Positions 11,806 to 23,662 are shown, numbered from the stretch's first letter. The stretch: 64,000 bases of DNA from Monoplex corrugatus (GCA_030674185.1 JAPXFY010000016.1:40401966-40465965), one strand, 5' to 3'. Notes: generated by a model from the letters alone, not told the origin. A program made the numbers and translations.

Positions 11806-12491
11806 TGTTTTGGAAACTTCTATCAGTCAGCTGCATCCGGTTCCTCTTATACTGAATGAGGTCTGTCTGCACTTCCTGTCTGCAAGTGCCTCTCTCTGCG
11901 TTGTCTTACAAATTCTGTGCTGATGGCACGCGTCCTGAGATGGCTTTTATCTTTGTACAACAATTGGGTCGACCAGTTGGCCTCATCTTAACTATCTGTT
12001 CTCCATACAAGGGGTTCCTTCGTGTGATCATTACAAGCCCAATAAAGCTTAACTCTTACATTTGGGTCGTATATTTTGTAGCACAAGGTATGACAGGGAT
12101 GGTAACAATGACAAACGCTACATCATGCTGGTTTGAAAATTAACAAAATTAACACACTGAATGTTTCATGATCGTTGGCGGCTGAAATTAAGAACTGGCT
12201 TATACAGAGCAGTTGAATACGGTTTCATGACACAGTTGAATACGGATCCATGACAGAGTCGAAAGTTTGTGATTCCACGTAAATTGCTGATTCTGGCATA
12301 TTCCGTTAACACCGATGGCGTTGTTTGGATTTGTTGCATTAACGTCTCGTATTATGATAACGTTTGATATCATTATACATAACAGGATTTAAATACTATC
12401 CGTGGGTGTTTGAGTGAAAATTGGGTCGTCCGATTGTGTCTGAAAATTATAATATTATTTCGTTTTTCACATGTGTGTCATGTGTTTTCAG
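11806..12491. other. Intron sequence before D2
   Basis: No element recognised. The last 30 bases (cgtttttcac... tgttttcag) form the D2 acceptor. Confidence 0.5.
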
Positions 12492-12818
12492 GATACAGGA
12501 CCAGTGTGGAATCTGTTCAGAACTTCCCATACGGTCGTATCAAGGTGCAGCATATGGGATACTGGGGATACATCTGCCCAGACAAGTTTGACAACAATGC
12601 TGCCGCTGTTACCTGTAGAGAAGCTGGCTATGCAGGTGGCATATCCTACTGGTATAGAAACTATCGACATCAACCTTTCGGGGACATTCGCTGGCTCAGA
12701 GACCTACAGTGTGCAGGAACGGAGACCTACTTGACCCGGTGTCATGACGTTGTGTGGGGAAACATCACTGGTTGCTACAACTACGGAGATGCCGCCGTCT
12801 TCTGTTATAGGAACTCTG
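12492..12818 (+). CDS. SRCR domain D2, single exon
   Basis: Acceptor tgtgttttcag and donor GTGAGT-like gtgagttt, phase 1 at both ends. It encodes a full domain: YRTSVESVQNFPYGRIKV, YICPDKF, AVTCREAGYAGG, LQCAGTE, TRCHD, TGCYNYG, AVFCYRNSG. Six group A cysteines are present. It has an NIT sequon. The loop between the second and third cysteine is rich in Tyr, Arg and Trp (SYWYRNYRHQPF), unlike the other domains, which could change ligand preference (inference). The next exon (D3a) is 0.9 kb downstream across a T-rich degenerate repeat. Confidence 0.9.
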
Positions 12819-12837
12819 GTGAGTTTTGAGAAAATCT

Positions 12838-13410
12838 AAATGTCTACGTTGGTCTATTAGCTTGTTGTCTTTGTTTATCAGATTGCTGTTTTGTGTCTGT
12901 GGAACTTTGTGTCTGTTTGTCTATAAGCTATTTTGTTTTAGTTTGTCTATATGTCGCTATGTCTGTCCATATGTAATTTTGTTTATATTTGTCTGTCTGC
13001 TGTTTTATAAGTATTGGTCTATACATCGTTTGATCATTATTTGTCTACATGTCGTTTTGTCTCCATTTGTCTATATGTCGTTTTGTCTCCATTTGTCTAT
13101 ATGTCGTATATGTCGTTTTGCTCCATTTACCTGTATGACGTTTGTCTTTATCTATCTATATGCCATGTTATTTGCATTTGTCTATATGATGTTTTGTTTT
13201 TATCTGTCTGTGTAGAACTTTGTCTTTATTTGTCCTCTATGGTAATTTGTCTCTGTTTGTCAATATGGCATTTCGTCTGTATTTGTGAATATGCCATTCT
13301 GTCTCAACTTGTCGACATGGCATTTTTCTTCATTTGCGCATATGTCATTTTGTGTCTGTTTGTTTACGTGCCACATTGTGTCTACTTGTCTGCATGCCAT
13401 TTTAGTATGT
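12838..13410. repeat. Degenerate T-rich tandem repeat, ~26-33 bp
   Basis: Repeated 'tttgtctatatgtcgttttg' units with variable spacing begin about 20 bp after the D2 donor and fill most of the D2-D3 intron. The open frames here (12826-13412) are by-products of the repeat. Confidence 0.8.
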
Positions 13411-13725
13411 AGACAACCATCTAGAGAAAGAGTTTCTCAATACTAAATTATTCCTCTTCATTGGTAGTTTATAGGAATAACAGTAACATGAACTAGAGAC
13501 AATGTTTCCTTGTGAACCTTTGTAACTGAAAGACGAATATTGTTTTCAAAGGACGGATATTTTTTTCCTTGCATTCTCAAATTTGTTGGTTTTCTTTGTG
13601 TGTTCAGATTTTGTTTTACTTTTCCTTTGGTTCTTCTTTTGTTTATGTGTGGACAATTCATGTGCTAATGTGCATAAGTCAGTAAATCTACAGAAATATT
13701 TCTGAGTTTCTCTCTATTCTTTCAG

Positions 13726-13901
13726 CCCCACACTTTCGATTGGTGAACGGTACAGGTTCCATGGGCCGCCTGGAGCTATGGTCAGAAGATATGCAAGGTA
13801 CTGTGTGCAGTCGATATTGGGATGACAGAGAAGCCACTGTTGCCTGCAATAGCATGGGCTTCAATGGAGGACGATACCTGGGAGCTGGAGTATTTGGACA
13901 G
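13726..13901 (+). CDS. SRCR domain D3, first-half exon
   Basis: A strong acceptor (tctctctattctttcag) opens the exon in phase 1. It closes in phase 0 at GTACAG (13902). It encodes PHFRLVNGTGSMGRLELW, TVCSRYWDDREATVAC and NSMGFNGGRYLGAGVFGQ, the N-terminal half of an SRCR domain with two cysteines. The partner is 15420-15567. The split point and phase equal those of D6 (22882-23078), suggesting D3 and D6 come from one duplicated two-exon module. Confidence 0.88.
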
Positions 13902-14626
13902 GTACAGTGTCTTTTTGTGTTACGCGTTTTGTGATAATCTTCTGCGGGAAACATAGTGGCTAAAATGTTGATTTAAAAATCATAATGCATACACATGTTC
14001 ACACAAATACACAGCCAACTATTAACTACTCAAGCTAACACTTTTGCACCGCATGAGGGAGGGGGGGTCGCATTCCACAAGATCGAAAATCATTGAAAAC
14101 TTTTGTTGAAAGGTTAAGCCCAAATGCAATACAACGACACCTTCAGATATGATTTCTGGAAGGTAAACAACAGCACAGAAACGTGGAAGACAACTACTGC
14201 AGACATGCACCTGGAGTTTTCAGAAAACGTTATCATTTCAGGATATACAGCCACAATGAGTTGAGAGGCACATCCAAAAGAAGAATCGGCTTCAGGCAGG
14301 CAGGCAGAATAGCTCCAGACTCCCCATACGGACATTGCAGTAGAGATCGCCACTCCTGCACTGGAATTTACAGTCACAAGATGCTTTTAGCAAGAGTAAC
14401 ATATATCTAAAAGCACAATTTTAAATCCTTTGTCAGTTGAGACTGAAATATACATAGTAGTAGTTTTAGTAGTAGTTTGGTACCATGTCCCGACATACTG
14501 TAAGAAAGTTTATCTAGCAGTACATGAGACAGTTCTAATATTCTTATTTGAAATGACCTGGACAGCAGCATCACATTGTAGATTTAGAAGAGAGTGTTGA
14601 AAAGATAGGAATGACATATTGAGCAT
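13902..14626. other. Intron within D3, nothing recognised
   Basis: No domain similarity in the short open frames at 14114-14410. No repeat is recognised. Confidence 0.5.
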
Positions 14627-15256
14627 GAAATCCAAGACAAGTGCGACCGCCCGCATTCAAGCAAACAGGAACCAGAAAAAAAAAAACGAAAACAGAATCA
14701 GAAATTTTAGCCCTTTTCCCCACTGGACGAAGCAGCAGGGAAGTTTGAGTCTTTCTCTCCTAATTTTTGCATTGGTGTTTGTTCGTTTGTGATCTTAGTT
14801 TACGCTTGACAAAGGCCAGTTGGCCGAGAATTTGCACCTGTCTTGTCTGGTTGTATTTAATACGCGTTCTGATTTTATTTTCGTGTTTTTCTGGTTCCTG
14901 TATGCTCTAACGCGGGCGGTGGCACTTGTTTTGGATTTCTTAATACTCTAAGACTGCATTTTATTTATATTTGTTGTCTTGGTGTCACGTCTGTTTTTGT
15001 TACGTAGTTTGTTGCGTGATGCCACGTTTTATATCAAACCTTTTTTTTTTCGTCTTCTCCATTTTAGCCCTTTTCTCCCACTGGACGAAGCAGCAGGGAA
15101 GTTTCTGTCTTTTTCTCCTAATTTTTGTTATTGGTGTTTGTTCGTTTGTGATCTTACGTTTACGCATGACAGACGCAAGTTCTCCAAAAATTTGTGCCTG
15201 TCTTGTCTGGTTTTATTAAATACGCGTTCTGATTCTATTTTCGTGCTTTTCTGGTT
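14627..15256. mobile_element. Inverted- and direct-repeat element, unclassified
   Basis: Arms at 14627-14703 and 14868-14939 are imperfect inverted repeats of each other; both carry 'gcgggcggt' or its complement and an 'ggaaccagaaaa'-type block. The segment inside one arm pair (14704-14896) recurs as a direct repeat at 15061-15256, about 85% alike by eye. It includes 'actggacgaagcagcaggg'. No coding capacity. It may be a relic of a Penelope-like or other element with mixed repeat orientation. The class is not proven. Confidence 0.55.
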
Positions 15257-15419
15257 TCATATTGAACATGACAAGTCAACTTGTCCCCCTCACAATTTGT
15301 CAATCTGGAACGCTACATAGAAACTTTGCATGTGCATCTGTAATTGTTTGCAGAGGTATTAAAAGTATTTGAAATATGAGATCAGAGATGAACAGTTGAA
15401 ACCTGTCTTCTTATTCCAG

Positions 15420-15567
15420 GGTACCGGTGATGTCATGGTGGATTATGCTCTCTGCGTTGGTAGTGAGTCGTCTTTGTTTGATTGCGGGATGCACCTGAAA
15501 GGTACTCCTGGGTACGCCTTTTGTAACGATCACAGTTACGACGCTTCCATTCAATGCTTCAACACAA
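15420..15567 (+). CDS. SRCR domain D3, second-half exon
   Basis: Acceptor cttcttattccag in phase 0 and donor GTACGT at 15568 in phase 1. It encodes GTGDVMVDYALC, SSLFDCGMHLKG, AFCNDHSYDASIQC, four cysteines completing the six of domain D3. The phase 0 entry pairs uniquely with the phase 0 exit at 13901. An NTS sequon spans the end. Confidence 0.88.
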
Positions 15568-15649
15568 GTACGTGAATATCTTTGGACAAGACCTGTGTTT
15601 ATGCAGCTTAAGCAAGCATGTTTCATAGAACGAAGTGTGAAAACAAATT

Positions 15650-16010
15650 GTGTGCAAAATCTATTTAAATGCCACGCTGCATTTTTTTCTTGTTTCTTGT
15701 TTGTACAAACATTTGAATGGCCTGCTATATTTTGTAACAATATTACAAACCCATTTGATGCCATGCTATTTTTTAAACAGTATATATGAACATATCAGTA
15801 TGCCATGCTATTTTTTTAGCAATATATACAGTCTATTTAAATGCATAGTCTTTTAATAACATGATACACAACCTCTTTGAATGCCAGGCTCTTCGTTTTT
15901 TTTCTCTGACAGTGTACTCAGAAAATATGTTTGAATGCCATGCTATTAATCTATTTAACAGTGTGCACAAAATGATTTGAATGCCATGCTATTCTTCAGA
16001 CGTATAAGCA
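15650..16010. repeat. Degenerate ~60-bp repeat
   Basis: Six or so diverged copies marked by 'tttgaatgccatgctattt' and often followed by a T-run and AACAG or ACAG. It begins about 80 bp after the D3 donor. A (CAAA)n tract follows at about 16028-16064. Confidence 0.7.
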
Positions 16011-16064
16011 CTAGCGATACTAATGGTCAAAACAAACAAACAATCAAACAAACAAACAAACAAA

Positions 16065-17071
16065 CAAAAACAAAAGCAACGACAAGATTCGAACACAACT
16101 TAATGTGTTGGCTAAGACCAGCACTAAAAATGACCAGACGTAAGGATAGATAGATAAACTCAGACAGATAGAAAGACAGTCATCAGTTATTTATCCACTG
16201 AAATGACATGCCATTTCACTGTTCTGCGCAGAAGATACAGCTCAAGAAAAAAATCAAACATAACTGAAAGGATAATGGATGATTCCACTATTTGGCAGAG
16301 ATGATACAACTCAAAATGGAAAAAAAATCTAGCAGGCACGACTTAATTAACGACAGTTGATTTCTGGAATTCGTTCCGAGCGCGGAGACGTCACCTTGAG
16401 AAACTGAAACTGAAATTGATTTCACTAATTGGCAAAGATAATACATCTTTGGAAAAAACAGTACATCAGACATCAATGATCAGTGATGGGATTTCTTTTT
16501 TTCCCAAAGCTGGAGGCGACGATGTATTTATTACAGGTTCCAAATATACAAACGGGACCTAGAGATACACAAAATAAAGAGACTTGACCATTAGTTTAGT
16601 AGATTAACCACTTTATTGTGTAGGTGGTAAAGACAAGGTCAGTTCTGCTTTTTTGGTACATGGTCTGTATTATGTACCAGTTTTTCCTAGTTATGCGTCG
16701 GGTACAAGAACAGAGCTCCTAATACAGCTATAGCAGTGCGTGCAGGGTACAAACACATTACATTTTAACAGCGCGATAGCTAGCTCATTCAACACAAAGG
16801 ACGGAGTAGAACAAGGCCGCATGACTCTTTTCTCTGTAGTGCCTACAGAAGAACATTAAACTTCCAGAACTGGTCTCATATCCGGCATGAAGACCTATAT
16901 CGGACAGTAAAGGACCAGTATGCCAAATCCTCTGTCGGGTCAAAGTGAGCGTCCATCATTACCAGTGGAACAAATGTTCTAAAGTAGAAATCTGTGATAA
17001 ATGCATAATGATTTTAATTCCTTTGGCTATGGGAACATATGTTTTATTAATCATGAGAATGTGTTGTATAG
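16065..17071. other. Intron D3-D4, nothing recognised
   Basis: Unique-looking AT-rich sequence with no element or exon that I can support. It ends at the D4 acceptor. Confidence 0.5.
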
Positions 17072-17410
17072 CTCGCATAACGGGGTCAAGACTGAGTTCG
17101 TACGGCCGAGTGGATGTTTTGAGCAACGGGACATGGGTGGCTGTATGTGACCAAGGCTTCGACACCAATGCTGCCACTGTGGTGTGTCGTGCTGTGGGAT
17201 ACTCCTACGGTCGTCCTCAGTGTTGTTCTGCCCTGGGTCCTTTGGTTTCCTACTCACATTCCCTGACAGCTCGCAAGATTGGCGCCAAGGTCAACCGTTG
17301 TGATGGGAGCGAGTCCTCTTTGGTGAACTGTGACATCAGTCTGACAGACACATGCTCGTCTGGCAAGTATGCCAGTGTCTTGTGCTCCAACAGCCCCATA
17401 CACGAACAAC
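17072..17410 (+). CDS. SRCR domain D4, single exon, eight cysteines
   Basis: Acceptor gtgttgtatag (weak pyrimidine tract) and donor GTGAGT at 17411, phase 1 at both ends. It encodes RITGSRLSSYGRVDVL, NGTWVAVCDQGFD, AATVVCRAVGYSYG, RPQCCSALG, NRCDGSESSLVNC, DTCSSGKYASVLC. Besides the six group A cysteines it has an adjacent pair (QCC) after the second conserved cysteine, a feature shared with D7. The weak acceptor makes the exact start less sure than the end, but the in-frame AG fits the domain edge and phase. Confidence 0.87.
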
Positions 17411-17539
17411 GTGAGTGAAGTCTGTAGCTGGAACAATTAGAAAACAAATCACGAAAAAAGGTTGTATGTTTGTAAAATAAGATGTTGCTGATTTGCAAAA
17501 TAAGACGACAGTTGTTAGTTTATAGCGTTTGCACGCGCA

Positions 17540-17600
17540 TTTGTGTGTGTGTGTGTGGGTGGGTGGTGGTGGTGGTGGTGGTGGTGGTGTGGGTGTGTGT
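17540..17600. repeat. (GT)n/(GTG)n microsatellite
   Basis: Short TG and GGT tracts in the D4-D5 intron. Confidence 0.85.
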
Positions 17601-17796
17601 TTTAATGCGATGATCGCACTCAGGCATTTTCATTTGTACCCACACGGTGTCGTTTGTGGTGTGTTTTTGTTTAGTTGTTTGGTATATATAAAGTGCCTAT
17701 TTTGTTGTTGTTGTTTTGTTTGTTTTCAGTGTCACATTTAGATATGGTCTGGATTGTGGATTTTTGGAGATTTTGTAAAGAGTAGTGCCGGAACCG

Positions 17797-18478
17797 TTAC
17801 GTGACAAGACATTGCCAGTGACTTGTGTGACGAGACATTACCAGTGACTTGTGTGACGAGACATTACCAGTGACTTGTGTGACGAGACATTGTCGGTGAC
17901 TTGTGTGACGAGACATTGTCGGTGACTTGTGTGACGAGACATTGTCGGTGACTTGTGTGACTAAACATTGCCAGTGACTTATATGACGAGACATTCCCTG
18001 TGACTTTTGTCACCAAGATATTACCAGTGACTTGTAAGACGAGACGTTGCCAGTGACTTGATTGACGAAACATTACCAATAACTTGTGTGACGAGACATT
18101 GTCAGTGAGTTGTATGACGAGACATTAGCAGTGACTTGTGTGGCGAGACATTACCAGTGACATGTGTGACGAGACATTGTCAGTGAACTGTATGACGAAA
18201 CATAGCAGTAACTTGTGTGGCGAGACATTGTCAGTGAGTTGTATGATGAGACATTTCCAGTGACTTGTGTGACGAGACATTTCCTGCGACTTGAGTGACG
18301 AGACATTACTAGTGACATGTGTGACGAGACATTGTCAGTGAGTTGTATGACGAGACATTAGCAGTGACGTGTGTGACGAGACATTACTAGTGACAAGTGT
18401 GACGAGACTTTGCCAGTGAGTTGTATGATGAGACATTAGCAGTGACATGTGTGGCGAGACTTTGCCAGTGAGTTGGGG
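17797..18478. repeat. 26-bp minisatellite
   Basis: About 26 copies of a unit with 'tgacttgtgtgacgagacat' and then 'taccag' or 'tgtcag'. It ends about 65 bp before the D5 exon. Private to this intron. Confidence 0.93.
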
Positions 18479-18542
18479 GTTCTAATAGAATACATGCTAT
18501 GTAATTGTGATTCATGCTGCTCTGTGGATTGTCTATATGCAG

Positions 18543-18731
18543 GTCTTCAGACCAGGCTGGTGGACACGGTGTACGGACTTTCACGAAACTACGTGGGAGG
18601 TGTGCAGGTGAACCGATATGGTTTCTTTGGCCCGGTGTGTAACAGCAGTTGGGACGACAGAGACGCCAATGCCACCTGTCATGGCCTGGGCTTCAATTAT
18701 GGAATTTCTTTTTACGGCAGGGACAGAACAG
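18543..18731 (+). CDS. SRCR domain D5, first-half exon
   Basis: Acceptor tgtctatatgcag and donor GTAAGC at 18732, phase 1 at both ends. It encodes LQTRLVDTVYGLSRN, GFFGPVCNSSWDDRDAN, ATCHGLGFNYGISFYGRDRT with the first two cysteines. Sequons NSS and NAT are present. It pairs with 20208-20363. Because both halves are phase 1, skipping the second half would keep the frame but leave a half domain. Confidence 0.88.
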
Positions 18732-20207
18732 GTAAGCCGTATTCTTTTCTGTGTGGGCAGAAAACTCTGTCAACCTAACTTCATTTTTCGTCACAGTACA
18801 TATTGAATTTATTGAACAATTCATTCTGCCGACAACACTAAACTAAAAGTTTTGTCCTTTTTTCATTTTCAAATAAAACCTATGTAAGAACAGCATTGCT
18901 TATTAATGAACTTCCAGTTCCATAGTGGAAGTTGTCTTGCATGCATGGAGTGATTAGTTTCTGTAGATTAGAAGGAGATATCCCATTCATTTATCCCAGT
19001 ATTGCCACCACTTATTGAATCTACTTCAGAAGACGAAAAACAGGGGGATGGGAACACCAGACTGACGAACAGAAATGTGTAATGTCAAACAGCAAAAGCT
19101 CGTATGTGTTAGTTGTCCTGGACATACCGGTGAGGGCGGAGATGGCTTGCCTCAAATTGGCAAGTGATCTATTCCAGTGAGTGGTTTTATTCTGGGAGAA
19201 TCTAAAGTCCTCGCAAATCTAAAACTCCTACGTTTTCGCTAAACAAACTCGGGACCATCATATCTTTGATCGATTTGGAGAGAGAGGGAAACAGAGAAAG
19301 CAACCACAAATCTTTTTGAAACTGCTTTGCCAAAACTGAACTCATATGTATGAAACAGCTGATAGGTTGTTAAGATAGCGCTGGCGAATCCTCGTCTTGT
19401 TCAGGAAATATTGTCAGTCTGCCCATTTATTTTGTTCTGGTGTCTTCAGTAGTTTTGGGAAGATATATGTAATGTGTCTAGTAACAGAACCAGTGTTTTT
19501 CAGGGGGAGATCGTCAAGTTTGTATTGATGATATTAAGGGATAGACAGTTTGTGGTATAATGTGGTAGCTTGGATCACATCACAGAGAGTTTATTGTGTT
19601 TGATTAAGTTTAATGTTAGTGTCAACTATCAGTTTGCTCCACTCCACAAACGCCCAACACCCCTACTGAAATAAATGCCAATCTTCATTTTTATCCTCTC
19701 CCTAAAATACTAGTGCCAGACCTGGACCCTGACACGCGTTGTTTGTGAAGAGCTGTCAACAAGACAAGACCAGAAACACCAAGACCAGGAAAATGATGGT
19801 AACAACATCAACCCATCTTTATATTCATCAACAGACAATTATTCGGTTATCTGAGCAAACTGCAAACTCACCAGCTGGCTCAACAACTCTCCAGCTGGCT
19901 TAAGAAGTAAACATATAACGAAAAGCTGCCCAGATTTAAATCGATAGTACGAAAGAGGCCTTGACATTTGCCATGCAGTTCTTCACTTTAGGTTTTCCAG
20001 TCAACCGCTGATCGTAAACTGTTTCTCCCAGCGACAACCATGATGATTCAAACGTAAAGATATTAAAAGAAAAGATGAAGTTTGAATGGTGCAAGCATGA
20101 GAGAATGATCTGTTTCCAGATCCAATCCAGGACTATTAGCTTGCTAGACAGAAGCTCTGTCGGTATCACACTGCCAAGACTGCACTTTCTTTTGTGTGTG
20201 TTGCCAG
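18732..20207. other. Intron within D5, nothing recognised
   Basis: About 1.5 kb without a repeat, element or exon that I can support. Confidence 0.5.
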
Positions 20208-20363
20208 GAAAGCCCATGGTAATAGGCAATTTCCAGTGTACAGGTCGTGAGGCATCGTTAGCAGACTGCCACTTTGGAGACATTGATGATGACTTGAACT
20301 GTTCGCTGCCAATGTACAATTATCAGCGCAAGGATGCTGGTGCTCTCTGCTATAATGTGCCTG
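20208..20363 (+). CDS. SRCR domain D5, second-half exon
   Basis: Acceptor cttttgtgtgtgttgccag and donor GTTAGT at 20364, phase 1 at both ends. It encodes KPMVIGNFQCTGREASLADC, then DLNCSLPMYN and DAGALCYNVPG, four cysteines completing domain D5. An NCS sequon is present. Confidence 0.88.
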
Positions 20364-20542
20364 GTTAGTATCTGTATGTCGTTTTGTCTGTCTCTTTCTC
20401 CATACTTTATGAACCGAGAATTCATTTGTATATCATGGATAGATTTGTTACATATACGGTAAAAGGGACACATATGGATCAGCATGTCTATGTGTAGGTG
20501 TTTTCATGTGAAGCTCAGTTTCAGAAAGTATAGAACAGACAA

Positions 20543-20770
20543 TGGCAACTTTACCTTCCATTGTTAACGACATCCTGGCTGCTCTTGATGATGATAAAGT
20601 CTCTTTTCTTCTGCTTCTTGGTCTTTCTGCTGTGCTTGATACAGTCGATCACCAGATTTTTCTTTTCTGACTGGAAAGCGATATTGTATTATTTCCATTG
20701 CGCCTGTGTGGTTCCAGTGTTATCCCTCCTAACATCAATTCTTTGCGTACGACATTCTTGCCAGATACCA
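20543..20770 (+). mobile_element. CR1-like LINE RT fragment
   Basis: The frame around 20564 reads VNDILAALDDDKVSFLLL, then LSAVLDTVDHQIF. This corresponds to the RT block that reads LLDLSAAFDTIDH in the intact element at 51979-53667. Only about 60 codons can be followed. It is a relic. Confidence 0.65.
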
Positions 20771-21480
20771 GCACTGATCAATTCCTTTCGTTAATTAGCC
20801 CATAATTGTAGGTACTACAAGACCATAACATGTAATATTTAGAAATTGTATCTAAGGTAACTGTGTGATTCAGTGCACATATAATTTACATATTCTTTTC
20901 ATCATTGATACAGGAAATCATCAACTAATCGATCAGTGTGAGTCACTTACATTTCTGCTTTTCTTAACCATTACAGTGACTGGTATTTGGAAACACCAGT
21001 CACTCTAATGGGTAGAGATTGGCAAATGTTCTCCCTGACGGCTTATTACATTATTCTGCATCATTAGACAGCACTTGTGCACAGTTGTTTTATGAAATGA
21101 GATCGTCAGATATTTCATCTATTTTCTACATTTTTCTCTATTTCATACAAATTCAGTTCTAGATTAGTTGAGCACAGGTATCACATTTCTGTCTCTGGGG
21201 CAGGAATTACATCCACCTTAGATTACATTGCCCATTTACTTAGAATGCTGTTTGTGACCACATTGTTTTGGCATATCCCGAGTAAAACTCAGTTACCGTT
21301 CACTTCCTTAATTTTGCTAATCAATTTTGTTTTTGTTTTTTTATCAATCTGCTGATGTATCTAATCAGGTATCAAGTGCAAATTATTCTTCAGAGTTCTG
21401 GGAGTTGTCCGAACATCTTGTATTGCTTAAGGCATACATGTACTGTGCTCCTAGCTATTCTGATGCTCTGTTTTGCTCAT
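20771..21480. other. Intron sequence with a small inverted repeat
   Basis: A 10-bp inverted repeat, agtgactggt and accagtcact, lies around 20977-21006. Otherwise nothing is recognised. Confidence 0.45.
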
Positions 21481-21487
21481 CTTTTTA

Positions 21488-21566
21488 AAAGACTCCAGTT
21501 TCAGTGTAGCCAACTACGTGGAATGTTTCATTCCACGTAGTTGGCTACACTGAAACTGGAGTCTTT
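21488..21566. repeat. Perfect palindrome, 38-bp arms, 3-nt loop
   Basis: 21488-21525 and 21529-21566 are exact reverse complements, separated only by ttt. The next base on each side does not pair. See findings. Confidence 0.97.
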
Positions 21567-21687
21567 CGGTCTGTTGTGTCGTCGTTGCATCTTTGCTGAG
21601 ACCTGATTGGCATAGACTTACAGCAACTCCTCTCCACAGACTGCATGCGTATTTTAACTGTTATAGACTTAACATTTGTGGACTTAT

Positions 21688-21764
21688 ATCTGCTTACCAA
21701 ATGTCACTATCACAAAATATATTTTTAGTTATCTGCTTACCAAATGTCACTATCACAAAATATT
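21688..21764. repeat. Direct duplication of ~33 bp
   Basis: atctgcttaccaaatgtcac and the bases after it occur twice, about 43 bp apart. Confidence 0.9.
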
Positions 21765-21961
21765 TTTTGTTTAATATAATGACGTGTTTCCCGTGTGAGT
21801 TTGGAAGGTGGATAAGGGGAGGAAGACGGGGGAGGTGAAATCATGCGCGGAGTTTAAGCATATATCACGAATATTGGTAACTGTTTGTTGTTGGTAATTT
21901 GATTTGTTGATGCGTTTTTGTGTTCATGTTTTATGAAAGATTTGTTATTGTTTTAAATTGA

Positions 21962-22551
21962 TATGAAAATGCTGTATTAGCTAGGTATGAAAATGCTGTA
22001 TTAGATAGGTATGAAAATGATGTATTAGATAGGTATGAAAATGCTGTATTAGATAGGTATGAAAATGCTGTATTAGATAGGTATGAAAATGATGTATTAG
22101 ATAGGTATGAAAATGATGTATTAGATAGGTATGAAAATGATGTATTAGATAGGTATGAAAATGATGTATTAATAGGTATGAAAATGCTGTATTAGATAGG
22201 TATGAAAATGATGTATTAGATAGGCATGAAAATGATGTATTAGATAGGTATGAAAATGATGTATTAGATAGGTATGAAAATGATGTATTAGATAGGCATG
22301 AAAATGATGTATTAGATAGGTATGAAAATGCTGTATTAGATAGGTATGAAAATGATGTATTAGATAGGTATGAAAATGATGTATTAGATAGGTATGAAAA
22401 TGCTGTATTAGATAGGTATGAAAATGATGTATTAGATAGGTATGAAAATGATGCATTAGATAGGTATGAAAATGCTGTATTAGATAGGTATGAAAATGAT
22501 GTATTAGATAGGTATGAAAATGATGTATTAGATAGGTATGAAAATGCTGTA
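21962..22551. repeat. 24-bp minisatellite
   Basis: About 24.5 copies of a unit with 'tatgaaaatgatgtattaga' and 'tagg'. Variation is mostly a/c at one site (gatgta or gctgta). It is private to the D5-D6 intron. The 24-bp period leaves a 95-codon open frame on the minus strand, which I do not regard as a gene. Confidence 0.95.
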
Positions 22552-22881
22552 GGTGTGGTGGGAGTTCAGTGCATGCACATTTTAGTTTAGTTTTCAGATG
22601 TGGATAATTAAAGGAATATTATCGAGTTGCATTGAACTGAATCACACCGAGCAAAACTTGGTGCATGCCACTTTCAGTCTGCCCATCTGTAAATGGATAT
22701 CTCACTTTCTTGAAAGTTAAGGTAGAAAAGCAGCGAGTGAGGGGAGATGGACTCTGCCTTCATAGTGCTGGCCCCGAGGAAAGTTCAGATGTCTACCACC
22801 TCACTCTTCTCCGACCTCAGGGTTATGGGACAACCCTTAGCTTTTAAACTCCGCTAACAGACAGTATAACTTTCTTTGCAG

Positions 22882-23078
22882 GGTTGGGACTGAGACTGGT
22901 GGGCGGTAATTCCCGCTGGGGTCGTGTAGAAATTAAGTTTGAAGGGGTGTGGGGTCGAGTGACTGATTACTATTGGAGCAACACTGACGCCACCATTGCC
23001 TGCAAACAACTGGGCTACAAGAGTGGTAGATCTCCCCCCTACAGAATGAGAATCAATCACCCAGTGCGTTCTTCCAAG
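22882..23078 (+). CDS. SRCR domain D6, first-half exon, first cysteine lost
   Basis: Acceptor aactttctttgcag in phase 1 and donor GTAGGG at 23079 in phase 0. It encodes LGLRLVGGNSRWGRVEI, GVWGRVTDYYWSNTDA, TIACKQLGYKSGR. The position that is Cys in all other domains (GxVCD) is Thr here (GRVTDYYW, codon act), so only one cysteine is left in this half. The split point equals that of D3. Partner exon: 26083-26200. Confidence 0.88.
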
Positions 23079-23600
23079 GTAGGGCTTACTTTTCTTATTT
23101 TGTTGTGTCTTTTGTTGTCATTTTTCCTTGTTGGATCTACACATTGTTGCGGTTTGTTGTGGAGACAGAGGAAAACATCCAGCAATGCCTACAAAAAGAC
23201 TGTAGATATCCATGTTTGAGACAGAGTAAGATCAAAGCGTTGTTGCACAATGACAAAGTCACTCTCACGCCCTTGACAGCTGGGCTTCCAGTGATCGGAA
23301 ACTCCATTGTCTGCTAGATGCTGCAGTGGAGGTCTACTCGTGAAAACATCAGCAGTATCGGGTTCTTCTTATCATTGACAAGTTTGGCTTGTGCCCTGTT
23401 TGTCAAAAGAATTCAGAACAGGGCTGTGAGACACAGGTCATTTGTAGTAAGTTGACAGTGTAGTCAGTGATTTCAGCAGTCTATCCTTTCACATTTCACG
23501 TCCTCGTCCTCGTCATCAGTGGAAATGATGCAAATTAAGTCAAATCAATTTCATGATGCTTAATGAGAAATCACATAACGGTCATCACACGCAAACGTAC
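23079..23600. other. Intron within D6, 5' part
   Basis: No exon or element recognised before the microsatellite cluster. Confidence 0.5.
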
Positions 23601-23601
23601 G

Positions 23602-23662
<61 letters not shown>

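Noticed and set aside
12826..13412. Membrane-protein-like frames rich in Cys, Leu, Phe
   Set aside because: They follow the T-rich degenerate repeat in the intron after D2.
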